DNA of 64,000 nucleotides, taken from positions 372,001 to 436,000 of the forward strand of contig NZ_RBDY01000002.1 in the NCBI RefSeq assembly GCF_003626575.1, given 5' to 3'. Origin of the DNA: Streptomyces radicis. GTDB taxonomy: Bacteria; Actinomycetota; Actinomycetes; Streptomycetales; Streptomycetaceae. Below are positions 8,132 to 17,544 of the stretch, one piece after another; positions within the stretch are counted from its first letter, which is position 1, and each line of letters starts with the position of its first letter. The position numbers and the translations under genes are program-made. The notes beneath the pieces are model-generated. The model saw nothing but the letters and a program-made list of their open reading frames with translations. It had not been told where the DNA came from and did no database searches.

Positions 8132-9214
8132 TCAGCGCTCGACCTCGCCGCGGATGAACTTCTCGACGTTGTCGCGGGCGACGTCGTCGAAGTACTGCAC
8201 GGGGGGGGACTTCATGAAGTACGACGAGGCGGAGAGGATCGGGCCGCCGATGCCGCGGTCCTTGGCGATCTTGGCGGCGCGCAGGGCGTCGATGATCACG
8301 CCGGCGGAGTTGGGCGAGTCCCAGACCTCCAGCTTGTACTCGAGGTTGAGCGGCACGTCGCCGAACGCGCGGCCCTCGAGGCGGACATAGGCCCACTTGC
8401 GGTCGTCAAGCCAGGCGACGTAGTCGGACGGGCCGATGTGGACGTTCTTCTCGCCGAGCTCGCGGTCGGGGATCTGGGAGGTGACGGCCTGGGTCTTGGA
8501 GATCTTCTTGGACTCCAGGCGGTCGCGCTCCAGCATGTTCTTGAAGTCCATGTTGCCGCCGACGTTCAGCTGCATGGTGCGGTCGAGGATGACGCCGCGG
8601 TCCTCGAACAGCTTGGCCATCACGCGGTGCGTGATCGTCGCGCCCACCTGGGACTTGATGTCGTCGCCGACGATCGGGACGCCCGCCGCGGTGAACTTGT
8701 CGGCCCACTCCTTGGTGCCCGCGATGAAGACGGGGAGGGCGTTGACGAAGCCGACCCCGGCGTCGATGGCGCACTGCGCGTAGAACTTCGCCGCCGCCTC
8801 CGAGCCCACCGGCATGTAGCAGACGAGGACGTCGGCGCGGGTGTCCCTGAGGACCTGGACGACATCCACCGGGTCCTCGTCGGACTCGACGATGGTCTCC
8901 CGGTAGTACTTGCCGAGGCCGTCGTGGGTCTCGCCGCGCTGGACGGTCACGCCGGAGGGGGGCACGTCGCAGATCTTGACGGTGTTGTTCTCGCTCGCGC
9001 CGATCGCGTCGGCCAGGTCGATGCCGACCTTCTTGGCGTCGACGTCGAACGCGGCCACGAACTCGATGTCGGAGACGTGGTAGTCACCGAACTGGACGTG
9101 CATGAGACCCGGAACCCGGCTGTCCGGGGCGGCGTCCTTGTAGTACTCGACGCCCTGTACCAGCGATGCGGCGCAGTTGCCCACGCCGGCGATGGCTACA
9201 CGAACCGAACCCAT
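8132..9214 (-). CDS. ino1: myo-Inositol-1-phosphate synthase
   Basis: Converts glucose 6-phosphate to inositol 1-phosphate with NAD+, the first step to inositol lipids and mycothiol. The actinobacterial short form is 360 residues. It has the Rossmann motif [16 protein letters not shown] (about 5-20), and the conserved blocks [14 protein letters not shown] (about 196-209), [12 protein letters not shown] and SKTQAVTS. I set the start at ATG 9214 ([10 protein letters not shown]), with gggagcaacc as Shine-Dalgarno; the frame continues upstream but lacks similarity there. A padR gene lies 77 bp upstream in the same direction. Confidence 0.95.
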   Translation of the reverse strand: MGSVRVAIAGVGNCAASLVQGVEYYKDAAPDSRVPGLMHVQFGDYHVSDIEFVAAFDVDAKKVGIDLADAIGASENNTVKICDVPPSGVTVQRGETHDGLGKYYRETIVESDEDPVDVVQVLRDTRADVLVCYMPVGSEAAAKFYAQCAIDAGVGFVNALPVFIAGTKEWADKFTAAGVPIVGDDIKSQVGATITHRVMAKLFEDRGVILDRTMQLNVGGNMDFKNMLERDRLESKKISKTQAVTSQIPDRELGEKNVHIGPSDYVAWLDDRKWAYVRLEGRAFGDVPLNLEYKLEVWDSPNSAGVIIDALRAAKIAKDRGIGGPILSASSYFMKSPPVQYFDDVARDNVEKFIRGEVER

Positions 9215-9291
9215 TCCGGTTGCTCCCTGTGTGTGTTCTCGACGTGACCCCGCACCATCGCGGGGTGAATTGGGGTGATCGATTGAGGTGA

Positions 9292-9930
9292 TCAGGTGGT
9301 GATGCCGTCGGACGGATCGGCCCCGTGGCGCTTTTGTGTGCCCTCGGGATCGGAGCGCTCCCCGCGGTCCCTGCCCTCCCGCTCGCTCTCGATCAGCTCG
9401 TTGAGCCAGCGGACCTCGCGCTCCACGGACTCCATTCCGTGGCGCTGGAGTTCGAGGGTGTAGGCGTCCAGCTTCTCGCGCGTGCGGGCCATGGAGCCGC
9501 GCATCTTGGCGAGCCGCTCCTCGAGGCGGCTGCGGCGCCCCTCGAGCACCCGCATCCGCACATCGCGCGAGGTCTGCCCGAAGAACGCGAAGCGGACGCC
9601 GAAGTGCTCGTCCTCCCACGCGTCGGGGCCGGTCTGGCCCAGCAGCTCCTCGAAGCGCTCCTTGCCCTCGGCGGTGAGCCGATAGACGATCTTCGCCCGG
9701 CGGTTGGTCAGCGGGGTGCGCGGATCGTCGGCACCGCCGCCGCCCTGCTCCTCGGCCAGCCAGCCCTGGGCGACCAGGGTCTTGAGGCAGGGGTAGAGGG
9801 AGCCGTAGCTGAACGCCCTGAAGACGCCCAGGGAGCTGTTGAGCCGCTTGCGCAGCTCATACCCGTGCATGGGAGCCTCGCGCAGCAGGCCGAGGACGGC
9901 GAACTCCAGGACACCCGAGCGCCTGCTCAT
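9292..9930 (-). CDS. PadR-family transcriptional regulator
   Basis: 212 residues. The N-terminal winged helix runs from about 1 to 95 ([20 protein letters not shown], typical Pad[11 protein letters not shown] recognition region near 43-52; [13 protein letters not shown] wing near 80-92). An acidic/basic helical C-terminal dimerisation part follows. The tail is highly charged ([15 protein letters not shown]). It precedes ino1 in the same orientation, a conserved Streptomyces pairing, so control of ino1 is plausible. A perfect ATGT...ACAT palindrome lies about 65 bp upstream, a likely autoregulatory operator. Confidence 0.9.
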   Translation of the reverse strand: MSRRSGVLEFAVLGLLREAPMHGYELRKRLNSSLGVFRAFSYGSLYPCLKTLVAQGWLAEEQGGGGADDPRTPLTNRRAKIVYRLTAEGKERFEELLGQTGPDAWEDEHFGVRFAFFGQTSRDVRMRVLEGRRSRLEERLAKMRGSMARTREKLDAYTLELQRHGMESVEREVRWLNELIESEREGRDRGERSDPEGTQKRHGADPSDGITT

Positions 9931-9994
9931 CCCGAAGCCACCTCCGTCCCTTTGCTCTGCCGCCGCGACGCCATACCGCCGCGATGCATTGGAC

Positions 9995-10017
9995 CGATGT
10001 ATCAGTCCGATACATCG
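9995..10017. promoter_or_regulatory. Candidate PadR operator
   Basis: Perfect inverted repeat CGATGTATC (9995-10003), 5-bp spacer, GATACATCG (10009-10017), containing the ATGT...ACAT core typical of PadR operators. It sits in the 390-bp gap between padR and the divergent PBP gene. In the rest of that gap (10018-10320) I see no clear element beyond unassigned promoter sequence. Confidence 0.55.
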
Positions 10018-10320
10018 CCACGATAGAACGGGCCGCCGGGCCGGGCAAGCGGGGGTTCGGTGAAGGGGGTCACATCTTCACTTCGCCCGAGCCGTAATGC
10101 ACCAATTGTGAATCATGGGGCGAAGGATGGCTATTGAGGGCTGCGTAGTCTTGGCCCGTGCAGACGACCGCGACCGGGAACCTTGGGACGCCGAACGGCG
10201 TCCTCGTTCTAGGTGAGGTGCGCCCGGACGCGTGGACGGATCGCACATCGGGGGACCGGAGTCATTCAGAAGTCCCTTCCGTCACCAGGCGATTGTGTCT
10301 GTCCGAGGAGTAGCTGTCCC

Positions 10321-13011
10321 ATGAGCGAGCACCGTCGCAAGCAGCCGCAGTCCCGGGGCCGCCGAGCCGCGGGGTCCTCCGGCCATCGCGCCGCGCCGCC
10401 GCCGGTGCCGCCCGCCGGCGCGGAGGGCCCACCGGGAGCGACGCCGGACCGGCCCTACGGCAGCCGCGCCGAGGCTCGACGGGCCGCGCAGCGCGGAGGC
10501 CACCGACGGGCCGCGAGTGCCTCGGCGGCGGCCGAGGAAGGCGGCAGGGCGGCACGGCGCCGCCGGGACACGACGGCGGGCAAGAAGCGTTTCATCGACT
10601 ACCCCCGGTCGGGGTACCGAGGCGTGCGCCGCTGGCTGCCGTCGTGGCGGCAGATGCTGGGCTCGGTGCTCACCTTCTTCGCCCTCATGCTCGGCCTCGT
10701 CGGCCTGGCCTACGCCATGACGGAGATCCCCGACCAGGCCGACATCGCCAACCAGCAGTCGAACGTCTTCTACTGGGCGAGCGGCGAGCGGATGGTCGTC
10801 TCGGGCGAGTCCCGGGTGAACCGGCAGGAGCTCGGGCTGGCGGACATCCCCATGGAAATGCAGAACTCCGTGATCGCCGCCGAGAACGAGACGTTCTACG
10901 ACGACCCCGGCATCGACCTGATGGGCATCGGCCGCGCCGTGCTCAACATGGCGAGGGGAGGTGACACCCAGTCGGGCTCGACCATCACCCAGCAGTACGT
11001 CAAGAACATGTATCTGACCCAGGAGCAGACGCTGGAGCGCAAGGCGCGCGAGCTGCTGCTCTCGGTCAAGGTCGGGGCCCAGTTCGACAAGGAGGAGATC
11101 CTCGAGGGCTACCTCAACACCTCCGACTTCGGCCGCGGCGCCATCGGCATCCAGGCCGCCGCCCAGGCGTACTACGGCAAGGACGCGAGCGAGCTGACCG
11201 ACAGCGAGTGCGCCTTCCTGACCACGCTGCTCAACGGGCCCGCGCTGCACGACCCGTTCCAGGGCGGCAGCGGCGAGGTCGACATCGTCACCGAGGAGAA
11301 CGTCCAGCGCGCGACGGAGCGCTGGGAGTACGTCCTCAACCGCCGCGTCGAGACGGGGACCCTCGCCCCCGACGCCCACGAGGCGATCATCGCCGAAGGC
11401 TTCCCCACCCCCGACCCCCCGACCCCGGCCATGGAGATGGCGGGCCAGATCGGCTACCTCACCAACCTGGCCGAGGCATACGTCATCAACCAGGGGATCC
11501 TCACCGAGGAGGAGCTGGCCAAGGGCGGGTACCAGATCCACACGACGTTCGACGAGACCATGGTCGACCAGATGGAGGCCGCCGTCTCGGACGTCATCGA
11601 GGCGAACATCGACCCCGAGGAGCGCGCCGAGGACCGGCACGTCCAGTTCGGCGGGGCCGCGGTGGAGCCGGGCGACGGCGCGATCCGGGCCATCTACGGC
11701 GGCGCGGACTTCACCGAGCACTTCCTGAACAACGCCGACAACCCCCGCGCCCAGGTGGGCTCCACCTTCAAGCCGTTCGTGCTGGCGGCCGCGATGCGGG
11801 ACGGCGTCCGCGACCCCGAGGGCGACGCCGAGCAGGACCGCGAGGAGCGGACGCAGCTCTCCCCCGAGAGCGTGTACCACTCCGAGAACGGCCAGCGCAT
11901 CAACAACTACAACGGCGATCCCGTCGTCATCGAGGAGGAGGGCTCGGGCGACGAGGGGGAGTGGCACCAGGAGAACTTCCTCCAGAGGGACCACGGCGAC
12001 ATCACGCTGCGGGAGGCCATGGAGGTCTCGGCCAACGTGCCCTTCGTGCAGCTCGGCATGGACGTCGGCCCTGCGACGGTCGCCCAGGCGGCCATGGACG
12101 CCGGCCTGCACGAGGACAGCCTCGGCCCGGCCAACGACACCGTGCCCGCCTTCGCGCTCGGCGTCTCCAACCCCGGCCCGATCCGGATGGCCTCCGCCTA
12201 CGCCACCTTCGCCGCGAGCGGCGAGCAGGCCGAGCCCTACTCGGTCACCCGGGTCGAGGGCGCCAAGGAGAGCCTCCCCTGGGAGCACGAGAGCGAGACC
12301 ACACAGGCGTTCGAATCCTCGGTGGCGGACACCGTCACCGACGTGCTGACCGAGGTGGTCGAGGGCGACGAGGGCAGCGGCCAGGACGCCCAGGTCCTGG
12401 AGCGCCCCGTGGCCGGCAAGACCGGTACCACCGACGACAACAAGAGCGCGTGGTTCGTCGGCTACACCCCCCAGCTGTCCACCGCCATCGGCATGTGGCG
12501 CTCGGCCGACTCCGAGGAGGAGCTGGTCGGCGACGAGGAGATGGGCTTCCTCTCCATGTTCAACACGGCGGGCTCGGAGCGGATCAACGGTAGCTCCCTG
12601 CCCCTCGAGGCATGGATCGCCTTCATGGAGGCGGCCCTGGAAGGCGAGTCGGTCGAGGAGTTCCCCGACCCGCCCGGCTCGCTCGGCGAGACCATCTGGG
12701 GTGGCGGCGCCGAGAGCCCGCCCCCGCCGCCGGTGGAGACCGAGGAGCCCGAGGCCCCGGAGACCGAGGAGCCGACCGAGGAGCCGACCGAGAGCTCGCC
12801 GCCGCCCTCCGAGGACCCGACCGACGACCCGACCGATCCCTGCTCGCCGCTTGACCCTATGTGCGAGGACCCGGGCGGACAGAACGGCGACCCGCAGGGC
12901 GGCGACCCCGATCCGGGCAATCCCCAGGGAACCACGGGTGAGCCCGGCGATCCCGAGGGCGCGGACGGCGAGCAGGGCGACCCCGAGGGGGACACCGCCT
13001 GGGCGTTCTAG
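10321..13011 (+). CDS. Class A penicillin-binding protein (transglycosylase/transpeptidase)
   Basis: Bifunctional enzyme polymerising and cross-linking peptidoglycan outside the membrane. 896 residues. A basic, Pro/Ala-rich cytoplasmic tail (1 to about 110) precedes one membrane segment (about 112-133). The GT51 domain has the catalytic Glu in AAENETFYDDPG (Glu188) and SGSTITQQYVKN. The transpeptidase domain has SxxK as STFK (481-484), SxN as SAN (570-572) and KTG at 700-702. The tail from about 800 is a Pro/Glu/Asp/Gly-rich low-complexity region with two Cys (CSPLDPMC). Start ATG 10321 follows a gaggag; upstream in-frame sequence is not family-like. Confidence 0.95.
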   Translation: MSEHRRKQPQSRGRRAAGSSGHRAAPPPVPPAGAEGPPGATPDRPYGSRAEARRAAQRGGHRRAASASAAAEEGGRAARRRRDTTAGKKRFIDYPRSGYRGVRRWLPSWRQMLGSVLTFFALMLGLVGLAYAMTEIPDQADIANQQSNVFYWASGERMVVSGESRVNRQELGLADIPMEMQNSVIAAENETFYDDPGIDLMGIGRAVLNMARGGDTQSGSTITQQYVKNMYLTQEQTLERKARELLLSVKVGAQFDKEEILEGYLNTSDFGRGAIGIQAAAQAYYGKDASELTDSECAFLTTLLNGPALHDPFQGGSGEVDIVTEENVQRATERWEYVLNRRVETGTLAPDAHEAIIAEGFPTPDPPTPAMEMAGQIGYLTNLAEAYVINQGILTEEELAKGGYQIHTTFDETMVDQMEAAVSDVIEANIDPEERAEDRHVQFGGAAVEPGDGAIRAIYGGADFTEHFLNNADNPRAQVGSTFKPFVLAAAMRDGVRDPEGDAEQDREERTQLSPESVYHSENGQRINNYNGDPVVIEEEGSGDEGEWHQENFLQRDHGDITLREAMEVSANVPFVQLGMDVGPATVAQAAMDAGLHEDSLGPANDTVPAFALGVSNPGPIRMASAYATFAASGEQAEPYSVTRVEGAKESLPWEHESETTQAFESSVADTVTDVLTEVVEGDEGSGQDAQVLERPVAGKTGTTDDNKSAWFVGYTPQLSTAIGMWRSADSEEELVGDEEMGFLSMFNTAGSERINGSSLPLEAWIAFMEAALEGESVEEFPDPPGSLGETIWGGGAESPPPPPVETEEPEAPETEEPTEEPTESSPPPSEDPTDDPTDPCSPLDPMCEDPGGQNGDPQGGDPDPGNPQGTTGEPGDPEGADGEQGDPEGDTAWAF

Positions 13012-13058
13012 CCGCGCCCTGAGGCCCCGGCGGTGGGCCCGTGCGGCAGGATGTTCCC

Positions 13059-14555
13059 ATGGCGCATCCCCCTCCGCGAGCGGCCGTACGGCCCACCGCC
13101 CAGGACGAAGTGGCCGCCGCCGGCAGCGAGCTGATCGGCGGCCCCGCCGGGCGCCGGGCCGCCTCGGGCCACCCCTGGTGGTCGCCGGCGCGGGTCATCG
13201 CCCTGGTGATGATCGGGATGTTCGCCCTGGGCATGGCCCAGAAGGTGTCCTGCTACGAGAGCGGCTGGTTCCGGGGCCCGGCCGCCCAGTACACCCACGC
13301 GTGTTACTCGGACATCCCCCACCTCTACGAGGGCCGCGGCTTCGCCGACGGACTCGTCCCCTACTTCGACCGCATCCCCGCCGAGGTGTCCGGCGGGATG
13401 GAGTACCTCGAATACCCGGTGCTCACCGGTCTCTTCATGGAGGTCGCCGCCTGGCTCACCCCGGGCGGCACCACCGACCCCAGCCCCGCCCAGATCTACT
13501 GGCTGGTCAACGCCGCGCTCCTCATGATCTGCGCGGTGATCATCGCCGTCTGCGTCACCCGCATCCACCGCCATCGCCCCTGGGACGGCCTCCTGGTCGC
13601 CCTCGCCCCGGCGCTGGCCCTGACGGCCACCATCAACTGGGACCTGCTCGCCGGTGCCCTCACCTGCGCCGCGCTGCTGTTCTGGTCCCGCGGCCGCTCG
13701 TTCGGCGCGGGCATCCTGCTGGGCCTGGCCACCGCGGCCAAGCTCTACCCCGTCCTCCTGCTCGGCCCCCTGCTCGTGCTGTGCTGGCGGGCCGGGCGGT
13801 GGCGCGCGTTCCTCACCGCCACGGCGGGCGCCGTCATCGCGTGGCTCGCGGTCAACCTCCCCGTGCTGATCGCGGCGCGGGAGGGATGGGCGAAGTTCTA
13901 CACCTTCAGCGAGGAACGCCCGGTCGACTTCGGCTCCCTCTGGCTGATCATCGCCCAGCGCACCGACGCGCAGCTCGAGTCGGTCAACACCTACGCCACG
14001 GGCCTGGTGGTCCTCGGCTGCGCCGGGATCGCCCTGCTCGGCTTCGCCGCCCCGCGCCGCCCCCGGCTGGCCCAGCTCGCCTTTCTCGTGGTCGCGCTGT
14101 TCATCCTCACCAACAAGGTCTACTCCCCGCAGTATGTGCTCTGGCTGATCCCGCTGGCCGTCCTCGCCCGCCCCCGCTGGCGCGACTTCCTCGTCTGGCA
14201 GTGCTGCGAGGTGCTCTACTTCCTGGGCATCTGGATGTATCTGGCGTTCCTCAACAGCGAGAACCAGCAGGGCCTCCCCACCGGCGGATACCAACTGGCC
14301 ATCATCCTTCACCTGTTGGGGACCTTCTATCTCTGCTGCGTGGTCATCCGCGATGTGCTGCGCCCCGAGTACGACCCCGTCCGGCGCGACGGCTCCGACG
14401 ACCCCGGGGGCGGCGTACTGGATGGCGCCCCCGATGTCTTCACCCTGCGCCGCCGCGCGCAGACCCCGCAGCCGACGGCCACCGCGTTCGTCGACTGGGG
14501 ACTCCCCGGCGGCACGCTGCCGACGCCACCGGATGATGTTTCACGTGAAACGTGA
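13059..14555 (+). CDS. Polytopic membrane glycosyltransferase, GT87 (DUF2029)-like
   Basis: 498 residues with about 10-12 hydrophobic segments. Early features are the CYESGW and YTHACYSDIPHLYEGRG stretch (about 70-95) and EYLEYPVLTGLFM (about 115-127), the acidic/aromatic pattern of polyprenyl-phosphate-mannose-dependent GT87 transferases. TAAKLYPVLLLGPLLVLCWR near 225-245 and NKVYSPQYVLWLIPLAVL near 353-370 match the family. ATG 13059 is chosen; a longer frame to 13041 is possible. The last 20 bp overlap the next gene and contain a parS site. Confidence 0.8.
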   Translation: MAHPPPRAAVRPTAQDEVAAAGSELIGGPAGRRAASGHPWWSPARVIALVMIGMFALGMAQKVSCYESGWFRGPAAQYTHACYSDIPHLYEGRGFADGLVPYFDRIPAEVSGGMEYLEYPVLTGLFMEVAAWLTPGGTTDPSPAQIYWLVNAALLMICAVIIAVCVTRIHRHRPWDGLLVALAPALALTATINWDLLAGALTCAALLFWSRGRSFGAGILLGLATAAKLYPVLLLGPLLVLCWRAGRWRAFLTATAGAVIAWLAVNLPVLIAAREGWAKFYTFSEERPVDFGSLWLIIAQRTDAQLESVNTYATGLVVLGCAGIALLGFAAPRRPRLAQLAFLVVALFILTNKVYSPQYVLWLIPLAVLARPRWRDFLVWQCCEVLYFLGIWMYLAFLNSENQQGLPTGGYQLAIILHLLGTFYLCCVVIRDVLRPEYDPVRRDGSDDPGGGVLDGAPDVFTLRRRAQTPQPTATAFVDWGLPGGTLPTPPDDVSRET

Positions 14556-15906
14556 GACGCCCACCCCTGAGGCACCCCCATCCGACGCCACGCCCCCGCG
14601 CAGTTCGGTCGTCGGCGATCTACGGACCCTGCTCCGCTTCCCCGGCTTCCGCAAGCTGCTCACCGTCCGCCTGCTCTCCCAGTTCACGGATGGTGTCTTC
14701 CAGGTAGGGCTGGCCACCTATGTGGTCTTCTCCCCGGAGCAGCAGACCTCGGCCACCGACATCGCCGCGGCCATGGCCGTGCTCCTTCTCCCCTACTCCC
14801 TGCTCGGCCCGTTCGCCGGCGTCCTCCTCGACCGCTGGCGCCGCCGCCAGGTCCTGCTCCATGGCAACGCCCTGCGGAGCGTCCTCGCCGCCGGAACGTG
14901 CCTCCTCGTCGTGGCCGACGTGCCCGACTGGCTCTTCTATCTCTCCGCGCTCTCGGTGACCGCGGTCAACCGCTTCATCCTCGCCGGGCTCTCCGCCGGG
15001 CTGCCCCGCGTCGTGGACCGGGAGCGGCTCGTCGTGGCGAACGCGCTCTCCCCCACCGCGGGCACCCTCGCGGCCACCCTGGGCGGGGGAGCGGCGTTCG
15101 TCGTCCAACTCCTCGCGACCTCACAGGGCGCGGAGAACGCGGTGGCGCTCGGCCTCGCCGCCCTCCTCTATCTGCTGGCGGGGCTCTCCGCCCTTCCGAT
15201 GGACCGCGGCATGCTCGGCCCCGACGAGGACGCGGTGGTGCCCCGGCTCGGCGAGGCGATCGCCAGCACGGTCCGGGGTCTGGTGGCGGGCTTCCACCAC
15301 CTTGGCGAGCGCCGAACGGCGGCCTGGACGCTCGGCGGGCTCGCGATGATGCGCTTCTGCTACGGCGCCCTGCTGGTGACGGTGCTGATGCTCTGCCGCC
15401 ACGCCTGGGGCGGCTCGGACAACGAGGACGGGCTCGCCTGGCTGGGCGTGGCCATCGGCGTCTCGGGAGCGGGCTTCTTCGTCGCGGCGGTCATCAGCCC
15501 CTGGACGGTGGCCCGGCTCACCCCGCTGGGCTGGTTCACCGCCTGCGCCGCGCTGGCGGCCCCGCTGGTGCCCGCGCTTGGCCTGTCGTTCGAGCCGGTG
15601 CCGGTGATGGTCGCGGCGTTCCTGCTCGGCCTGGTCACCCAGGGGTCGAAGATCGTGACCGACACCGTGGTGCAGTCATCCGTGGACGACGCCTTCCGGG
15701 GACGCGTCTTCGCGCTCTACGACATGCTGTTCAACGTGGCCTTCGTCAGCGCCGCCGGACTCGCGGCGCTGATACTGCCCCCCGACGGCAGGTCGGCCCC
15801 CCTCCTCCTCATCATCGCCGCCCTCTACGCCCTCACAGCCGCGGCGATACACCGCCTCCGGCGAGGCACGGCACCCGAAGTCCGCGCCGGGCGATGTTTC
15901 ACGTGA
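14536..15906 (+). CDS. Major facilitator superfamily transporter
   Basis: 456 residues, about 12 membrane segments: hydrophobic blocks begin at LLTVRLLSQFTDGVFQVGLA and SLLGPFAGVLLDRWRRRQVL, the latter carrying the MFS loop motif (DRWRRR). Substrate unknown. The ATG at 14536 overlaps the GT87 gene by 20 bp, and codons 2-5 (FHVK) are the parS site itself. The stop codon TGA lies inside a second parS (15896-15909). Sharing of parS with the ends of this gene is unusual but evidently tolerated. Confidence 0.88.
   Translation: MFHVKRETPTPEAPPSDATPPRSSVVGDLRTLLRFPGFRKLLTVRLLSQFTDGVFQVGLATYVVFSPEQQTSATDIAAAMAVLLLPYSLLGPFAGVLLDRWRRRQVLLHGNALRSVLAAGTCLLVVADVPDWLFYLSALSVTAVNRFILAGLSAGLPRVVDRERLVVANALSPTAGTLAATLGGGAAFVVQLLATSQGAENAVALGLAALLYLLAGLSALPMDRGMLGPDEDAVVPRLGEAIASTVRGLVAGFHHLGERRTAAWTLGGLAMMRFCYGALLVTVLMLCRHAWGGSDNEDGLAWLGVAIGVSGAGFFVAAVISPWTVARLTPLGWFTACAALAAPLVPALGLSFEPVPVMVAAFLLGLVTQGSKIVTDTVVQSSVDDAFRGRVFALYDMLFNVAFVSAAGLAALILPPDGRSAPLLLIIAALYALTAAAIHRLRRGTAPEVRAGRCFT
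14538..14551. promoter_or_regulatory. parS site 1
   Basis: Perfect palindrome GTTTCACGTGAAAC, the Streptomyces ParB-binding centromere sequence. It overlaps the start codon of the MFS gene and the 3' end of the GT87 gene. Confidence 0.93.
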
Positions 15907-15909
15907 AAC
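15896..15909. promoter_or_regulatory. parS site 2
   Basis: Perfect GTTTCACGTGAAAC. Its TGA supplies the stop of the MFS gene, and it lies 9 bp before the end of the convergent cca gene. Confidence 0.93.
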
Positions 15910-15918
15910 GGAGGAAGA

Positions 15919-17418
15919 TCATCGCCCCTGACGGGACCACCACTCCTTGAGGGCGGCGGCGGCGGTGTCGCGGTCCTGGGGGCCCTCTTCCAGACGGAGC
16001 TCGAGGAGGTAGCGGTATGCCTTGCCGATCTCGGGGCCGGGGCCGATGCCCAGGATCTCCATGATCTCGTTGCCGTTGAGATCCGGGCGGATGGCGTCCA
16101 GCTCCTCCTGCTCCTTGAGCCGCTCGATCCGCTCCTCCAGGCTGTCGTACGCCCGGGACAGCGCCTGCGCCTTCCGCTTGTTCCGCGTGGTGCAGTCGGA
16201 GCGGGTGAGCTTGTGCAGCCGCCCCAGCAGAGAGCCCGCGTCACGGACATAGCGACGCACGGCGGAGTCGGTCCACTCGCCGGTGCCATAGCCGTGGAAG
16301 CGGAGATGCAGTTCGACGAGCCGCGACACATCCTTGATGATCTCGTTGGGGTACTTCAGCTTGCTCAGCCGCTGCTTGGTCATCTTGGCGCCCACCACCT
16401 CGTGGTGGTGGAAGGAGACCCGGCCGTCGTCCTCGAACCGCCGCGTCCTCGGCTTGCCGATGTCGTGCAGCAGGGCGGCCAGCCGCAGGATCAGGTCCCG
16501 CTCGCCGCCCTCCTCGAGGTCGATCGCCTGCTCCAGCACCGTGATGCTGTGCTCGTACACGTCCTTGTGCCGGTGGTGCTCGTCCCGCTCCAGCCGCAGC
16601 GCCGGGACCTCGGGCAGCACGCGGTCCGCCAGGCCCGTCTCGACCAGCAGCGAGATCCCCTTGCGAGGGTGGTCGCCGAGGAGCAGCTTGTTCAGCTCGT
16701 CCCGAACGCGCTCGGCGGAGACGATCTCGATCCGGTCGGCCATGTCCACCATGGCCTTCCGGACCGGCTCGGCCACCGAGAAGTCGAGCTGGGCGGTGAA
16801 GCGCGCGGCGCGCATCATGCGCAGCGGGTCGTCGGAGAAGGACTCCTCGGGGGTGCCGGGCGTGCGCAGCACCCGCCGCCCGAGGTCCTCGAGCCCCTGA
16901 TGGGGATCGACGAACTCGCGCCGGGGGAGCGCGACGGCCATCGCGTTCACCGTGAAGTCACGGCGGCGCAGGTCGTCCTCGAGCGAGTCGCCATACCTCA
17001 CGTCGGGCTTGCGCGAGCTGCGGTCGTACGCCTCGGAGCGGTAGGTGGTGATCTCCAGCTGGTAGTCCTTGGCGCCCGTCGCGCTGCCCACCTCCGCGGG
17101 TGCGGCCTTGAGACAGCCGACGGTGCCGAACGCGATGCCGACGTCCCACACGGCGTCCGCCCAGGGCCGGACGATCCGCAGGATGTCCTCGGGCCTGGCG
17201 TCCGTGGTGAAGTCCAGGTCATTGCCCAGGCGCCCCAGGAGCGCGTCCCGCACGGAGCCGCCGACCAGGGCGAGGGAGAATCCCGCGTGCTCGAAGCGTC
17301 GGGCGAGGTCGTCGGCGATGGGGGAGACCCGCAGCAACTCCCCCACGGCCTGCCGTTGGACCCGGCTCACATCGGTGGCGGGCTGGCGAGGCTGAGTGTC
17401 TTTCCTGTCGTTCGGCAC
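15919..17418 (-). CDS. cca: CCA tRNA nucleotidyltransferase
   Basis: Adds or repairs the 3' CCA of tRNA, needed where tRNA genes do not encode it. 499 residues. The class II nucleotidyltransferase head has SLALVGGSVRDALLGR and DLDFTTDARP (GG and DxD motifs, about 47-75). An RRDFTVNAMA block (about 151-160) and RFTAQLDFS follow. The HD domain has ALLHDIGKPRTRRF near 315-328. The first ATG of the open frame is used. The gene converges on MFS and diverges from the DUF6049 gene, as in Streptomyces. Confidence 0.93.
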   Translation of the reverse strand: MPNDRKDTQPRQPATDVSRVQRQAVGELLRVSPIADDLARRFEHAGFSLALVGGSVRDALLGRLGNDLDFTTDARPEDILRIVRPWADAVWDVGIAFGTVGCLKAAPAEVGSATGAKDYQLEITTYRSEAYDRSSRKPDVRYGDSLEDDLRRRDFTVNAMAVALPRREFVDPHQGLEDLGRRVLRTPGTPEESFSDDPLRMMRAARFTAQLDFSVAEPVRKAMVDMADRIEIVSAERVRDELNKLLLGDHPRKGISLLVETGLADRVLPEVPALRLERDEHHRHKDVYEHSITVLEQAIDLEEGGERDLILRLAALLHDIGKPRTRRFEDDGRVSFHHHEVVGAKMTKQRLSKLKYPNEIIKDVSRLVELHLRFHGYGTGEWTDSAVRRYVRDAGSLLGRLHKLTRSDCTTRNKRKAQALSRAYDSLEERIERLKEQEELDAIRPDLNGNEIMEILGIGPGPEIGKAYRYLLELRLEEGPQDRDTAAAALKEWWSRQGR

Positions 17419-17544
17419 AACAGCACAGCGTACGTGCCACAGGGGGGCCGGGGGTTCCCCCGGGGGCGCCCGGTCCCCGGCACGGGGACAGAGCGATCAT
17501 CGTTACCATGAAGGCGGGTTGAGGACGAGGGAACGGGGCGAGGC

